The notes under the pieces: generated by a model | Seen by the model: the letters and a program-made list of their open reading frames with translations, nothing else | What the model was told of the DNA's origin: nothing | Database searches by the model: none | Assembly (NCBI RefSeq): GCF_030268045.1 | Contig: NZ_BSDC01000003.1 | Span: 62,001 to 126,000, forward strand | Origin: Geothrix edaphica | Lineage (GTDB): Bacteria > Acidobacteriota > Holophagae > Holophagales > Holophagaceae | Length of the DNA: 64,000 nucleotides | Direction: 5' to 3' | Program-made: the position numbers and the translations under genes | Shown here: in pieces, positions 60,834 through 64,000 of the stretch | How the letters are laid out: every line of letters begins with the position of its first letter | How positions within the stretch are numbered: the first letter of the stretch is position 1

Positions 60834-62840
60834 ATGAAGAACCGCTCCGTACTGCTCACCCTGGCGCTGATGGCGCCGCTCTCCGCCCAGGTGCCCTACA
60901 AGGGGTTCAATCCCGCGAACATTGACCCCACCGTGAAGCCCTGCCAGGACTTCTTCCAGTACGCCGTGGGCGGGTGGGCCAGGCGCACGGCCATCCCCGC
61001 CGAGTACGAGCGCTACGGCGTGGACCAGGAGATCGACACCCGCACCCACCAGATCCTGCGGGAGATCATGGCCTCTGCGGCGGCCGCCAAGGCCGCTCCC
61101 GGCTCTGAAGCCCAGAAGGTCGGGGACTTCTACGCCAGCGGCATGGACGAGGCCGGCATCGAGGCGGCGGGGCTCAAGCCCCTGGCTCCGCTGTTCGCCC
61201 GCATCGACAGCGTGAAGGATGCGGCCTCCCTGGCCGCGGTGCTGGCGGACCTCCACCGCCGGGGCGCCTTCGCGGGCTTCTATTTCGGCGTCGAGCAGGA
61301 CGACAAGGAGAGCAGCCGCTACACCATGGTGCTGGCCCAGGGCGGCCTCGGTCTGCCGGACCGGGACTACTACCTGAAGGATGACGCCAAGTCGAAGGGA
61401 CTCCTCGCCACCTACCGGGCCCACGTGGGGAAGATGCTCGCGCTGGCCGGTTCCGATCCCAGGGAGGCTGACCGCATCCTGGCCCTGGAGACGCGGCTCG
61501 CCAAGGCCAGCATGACCCGCGTGGAGCAGCGCGATCCCAATGCCATCTACCACGCGATGACCCCGGCCCAGGTCCGCGCCGCCGCGCCCGGCTTCCCCGC
61601 CGATCTCTACCTCAAGGCCCTGGGGGTCCCCGCCCCGGACCGCTTCGTGGTCCGCCAGCCCGCCTTCCTGGCGGAGCTGGGCCGCATGGTCCAGGAGATC
61701 CCAGCAGACCAGTGGCGCATCTACCTCCGCTGGACGCTGCTGCGCAACGCCGCCCCGGGCCTGCCTGCGGCCTTCGAGCAGGAGGCCTTCGCCTTCTACG
61801 GAACGCAGCTCCAGGGCACCACGGCCCAGCACCCCCGCTGGAAGCGGGTGATGTTCGCCGCGGACCGCGGCCTCGGCGAGGCGCTCGGCAAGCTCTACGT
61901 CCAGCGGGCCTTCCCCGCCACCAGCAAGGCCAAGGTCCTGGAGATGGTCGAGAACCTCCGCACGGCCCTGAGGGCCCGGATCGATGGCCTCGCCTGGATG
62001 ACCGCCCCCACCAAGGTCAAGGCCCGGCAGAAGCTCGCCGCCATGCGCGTGAAGATCGGCTACCCGGACGCCTGGCGCGACTACGCGAAACTCGGGATCA
62101 AGCGCCAGCCTTACGTCCTGAACCTCCTGGAGACGCGGCGGTTCGAGTTCCAGCGGCGCCTGGCGAAGCTGGGGAAACCCATCGACCGGAACGAATGGGA
62201 GATGACCCCCCAGACCAACAACGCCTACTACAGCCCCACCATGAACGAGATCGTGTTCCCCGCGGGCATCCTCCAACCGCCCTATTTCGACGCAACGGCC
62301 GATGACGCCGTGAACTACGGGAACATCGGGGCCACCATCGGCCACGAGATGACCCACGGCTTCGATGACGAGGGCCGCCAGTACGACGCCGACGGCAACC
62401 TCAAGAGCTGGTGGACTCCCGAGGACGAGAAGGCCTACAACGTCCGCGCCGCCCTGGTGGTGAGCCAGTTTGATGCCTTCGAGCCCCTGCCCGGCCTCAA
62501 GCTCAACGGCAAGCTCACCCTGGGCGAGAACATCGCCGACCTGGGCGGCCTCAAGATCGCCTGGGACGCCTGGAAGCTGAGCCAGAAGGGCAAGGCCCCC
62601 GTGGGCCGGATCGAAGGTTTCACCCCCGAGCAGCGGTTCTTCCTGGGCTACGCTGAGACATGGCGGACCCTCACCCGGGAGGAGGCCACGCGCCTCCGTG
62701 TCGTCACCGACCCCCACAGCCCCGCCAAGTTCCGCGTCAACGGGCCCCTGGCCAACCTTCCCGAATTCTATGAAGCGTTCGACTGCAAGGACGGCGACCC
62801 ACTGAAGCGGCCCCTCAACGAACGACCTTCCATCTGGTGA
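60834..62840 (+). CDS. M13-family secreted zinc metallopeptidase (2)
   Basis: 668 residues. Signal peptide SVLLTLALMAPLSAQ; PCQDFFQYAVGGW; NNAYYSPTMNEIVFPAGIL; GHEMTHGFDDEG zinc site; ENIADLGG. It is clearly homologous to the preceding peptidase along its whole length, the product of tandem duplication. The 51-bp gap holds a short inverted repeat, CCGGAATG-CTGCG-CATTCCGG, which may moderate read-through. Confidence 0.96.
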   Translation: MKNRSVLLTLALMAPLSAQVPYKGFNPANIDPTVKPCQDFFQYAVGGWARRTAIPAEYERYGVDQEIDTRTHQILREIMASAAAAKAAPGSEAQKVGDFYASGMDEAGIEAAGLKPLAPLFARIDSVKDAASLAAVLADLHRRGAFAGFYFGVEQDDKESSRYTMVLAQGGLGLPDRDYYLKDDAKSKGLLATYRAHVGKMLALAGSDPREADRILALETRLAKASMTRVEQRDPNAIYHAMTPAQVRAAAPGFPADLYLKALGVPAPDRFVVRQPAFLAELGRMVQEIPADQWRIYLRWTLLRNAAPGLPAAFEQEAFAFYGTQLQGTTAQHPRWKRVMFAADRGLGEALGKLYVQRAFPATSKAKVLEMVENLRTALRARIDGLAWMTAPTKVKARQKLAAMRVKIGYPDAWRDYAKLGIKRQPYVLNLLETRRFEFQRRLAKLGKPIDRNEWEMTPQTNNAYYSPTMNEIVFPAGILQPPYFDATADDAVNYGNIGATIGHEMTHGFDDEGRQYDADGNLKSWWTPEDEKAYNVRAALVVSQFDAFEPLPGLKLNGKLTLGENIADLGGLKIAWDAWKLSQKGKAPVGRIEGFTPEQRFFLGYAETWRTLTREEATRLRVVTDPHSPAKFRVNGPLANLPEFYEAFDCKDGDPLKRPLNERPSIW

Positions 62841-62844
62841 CGCC

Positions 62845-63471
62845 ATGACGCGATCCACCCTCTCCCTGATCCTCCTGTCCGCTCTGGCGCTGCCCCTCAG
62901 CGCCCAGAGCGATCCCGGCGGCGAACGCACCGGCATCGCCGTGTCCTACCTGGCCCCGGTGGACAACCTGGACTCGGTGTTCAACCCCGGGTTCCAGGTG
63001 GGCTTCCAGATCCACTTCAACCGCGAAAGCCGCCACCTGGGGCGCTTCCGCATGGACTACCTGCGCATGGATGCCAAGCGCCCCGTGGTGGCGGGCACGC
63101 TCCTCACGCTGAGCGGCACCACCTGGGTGACGTCTCCGCTGATGGCCGACAGCCGCATGGAGGCCTACAGCGTGGCCTACGAGTGGATGCCCCACGTGGA
63201 GGAGCCCGCCCGCCACGGCCTGTTCGGCATCTTCGGCGTGGGGGGCACCCTGTGGAACGAGACCATGCGGAACCCCGTGCTCTTCGGCGGCAGCCACACG
63301 GACACCAAGTGGGGGCTCACCCTCAGCGGCGGCGCGGGGTGGCGGTTCAACCCGGCCTTCTCCGTGGAGGCCCGCTATGTCTACAGCGACCTGGCCTTCC
63401 ACGAGCATCGTGATGTCCGCTACGGTTCCACCCGGTCGTTCCTGACCTGTGGCGCCACCTTCCGATTCTGA
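62845..63471 (+). CDS. Outer-membrane beta-barrel protein
   Basis: 208 residues starting four bases after the peptidase stop. Signal peptide LSLILLSALALPLSAQ. Alternating beta-strands and a terminal strand ending TCGATFRF, with C-terminal Phe as in outer-membrane barrels. OmpW/OmpA-like size (eight strands). No function evident; grouped with secreted peptidases. Confidence 0.75.
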   Translation: MTRSTLSLILLSALALPLSAQSDPGGERTGIAVSYLAPVDNLDSVFNPGFQVGFQIHFNRESRHLGRFRMDYLRMDAKRPVVAGTLLTLSGTTWVTSPLMADSRMEAYSVAYEWMPHVEEPARHGLFGIFGVGGTLWNETMRNPVLFGGSHTDTKWGLTLSGGAGWRFNPAFSVEARYVYSDLAFHEHRDVRYGSTRSFLTCGATFRF

Positions 63472-63494
63472 TGGACCTGTTTCGAGGACTTTCC

Positions 63495-64000
63495 ATGCGT
63501 CTCCGCCCCATCGTCCTGCTCGCCACCCTCCTCGCCGCCGGCGCGGCCCTGGAGGCCTGCACCAACCTGCTCGTCACCAAGGGCGCGAGCAAGGACGGCT
63601 CGACCATGATCACCTACGCCGCTGACAGCCACACGCTCTACGGCGAGCTCTACTTCAAGCGCGGCGGGCGCCATCTGCCCGGCGAGATGCGCGAGATCCG
63701 CGAGTGGGACAGCGGCTACACCTTCGACACGGGCAAGAGCCTCGGGAGCATCCCCGAAGCGCCGGTGACCTACACCCGCGTGGGCAACATGAACGAGCAC
63801 CAGCTCACCATCGCCGAGACCACCTTCGGCGGGCGGAAGGAGCTGCACGTGCCCAGCGGCATCGTGGACTACGGCAGCCTCATCTACATCGGGCTGGAGC
63901 GCGCCAGAACCGCCCGCGAGGCCATCGAGGTGATGACCAGCGTCGCCGAGACCTACGGCTACGCCTCCGAGGGCGAGAGCTTCTCCATCGCCGATCCGGA
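63495..64000 (+). CDS. C69-family dipeptidase, N-terminal part (cut by window end)
   Basis: 168 codons visible, open to the end. A signal-like N-terminus (IVLLATLLAAGAALEA) places Cys at the mature start, CTNLLVTKGASKDGSTM, the N-terminal-nucleophile signature of peptidase family C69/U34. GNMNEHQLTIAETTFGG and VDYGSLIYIGLERARTAREAIEVM follow the family. Third secreted peptidase in a row, which suggests peptide use. Confidence 0.92.
   Translation, partial: MRLRPIVLLATLLAAGAALEACTNLLVTKGASKDGSTMITYAADSHTLYGELYFKRGGRHLPGEMREIREWDSGYTFDTGKSLGSIPEAPVTYTRVGNMNEHQLTIAETTFGGRKELHVPSGIVDYGSLIYIGLERARTAREAIEVMTSVAETYGYASEGESFSIADP

Noticed and set aside
58779-62936. 1385-codon open frame antisense to the two M13 peptidases
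   Set aside because: Composition is that of a reverse-complement shadow of high-GC coding; the plus strand has complete, motif-bearing genes.

Overview
The window is GC-rich and densely coded. It has many multiheme c-type cytochromes, tandem M13 and C69 peptidases, and a type II cytochrome c maturation pair. This suggests a metal-respiring Acidobacteriota of the Holophagae/Geothrix type. That placement is inferred from gene content; no 16S gene is present.

Region 1 (1-33.5 kb) is a very large extracellular-electron-transfer locus with about 89 CXXCH haem motifs. It opens with the 3' end of a giant cytochrome and an NrfJ-like lipoprotein. A minus-strand operon (8.3 to 0.9 kb) follows: outer-membrane beta-barrel, cytochrome with seven CXXCH plus one CX3CH, PpiC-type lipoprotein, membrane-anchored spermidine-synthase-like protein, tetraheme cytochrome. 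A plus-strand SEC-C/TPR/GT9 gene and a second tetraheme cytochrome come next. A second, about 15 kb minus-strand run (26.4 to 11.0 kb), with many ATGA/GTGA overlaps, encodes an NHL beta-propeller, a 13-haem cytochrome, ResB, a lipoprotein, CcsA, a B12/radical SAM protein, an NrfJ-like/OB lipoprotein, an OmpR-type two-component system, a propeller with a SHOCT-like tail, an HAO-like nonaheme cytochrome and another NHL protein. Divergent from it run a third NHL protein, a third tetraheme cytochrome and a second PpiC protein. The region closes with a 42-haem cytochrome. The locus contains several paralogous pairs or triplets: giant cytochromes, tetrahemes, PpiC, NHL and NrfJ-like.

Region 2 (33.5-46 kb) is mostly housekeeping and envelope: GT9 glycosyltransferase, hexapeptide acyltransferase, a secreted helical protein, RNase R-RuvC, a 66-aa protein under a CRP-like box, a BlaI repressor with an M56 metalloprotease fused to a lytic transglycosylase, malic enzyme and a DUF255 thioredoxin-fold protein.

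Region 3 (46-64 kb) holds ffh, a TPR protein, rpsP-khpA-[MITE-like insertion]-rimM, two DUF4442 proteins, MarC, a DUF962 protein, SppA, a flavin reductase, a bacilliredoxin, a CaiB/BaiF CoA-transferase, a DciA-like protein, tRNA-Pro(CGG) with an unusual downstream repeat array, cutA, glpX, two tandem M13 peptidases, an outer-membrane barrel and the start of a C69 dipeptidase.

Two regulatory patterns stand out. Both strong tetraheme promoters share a GTGA-N6-TCAC box, an 11-bp-period YTTTAAG direct repeat and a C5-T-C9 leader. A homopolymer of 33 G lies just upstream of the 26-kb cytochrome operon.
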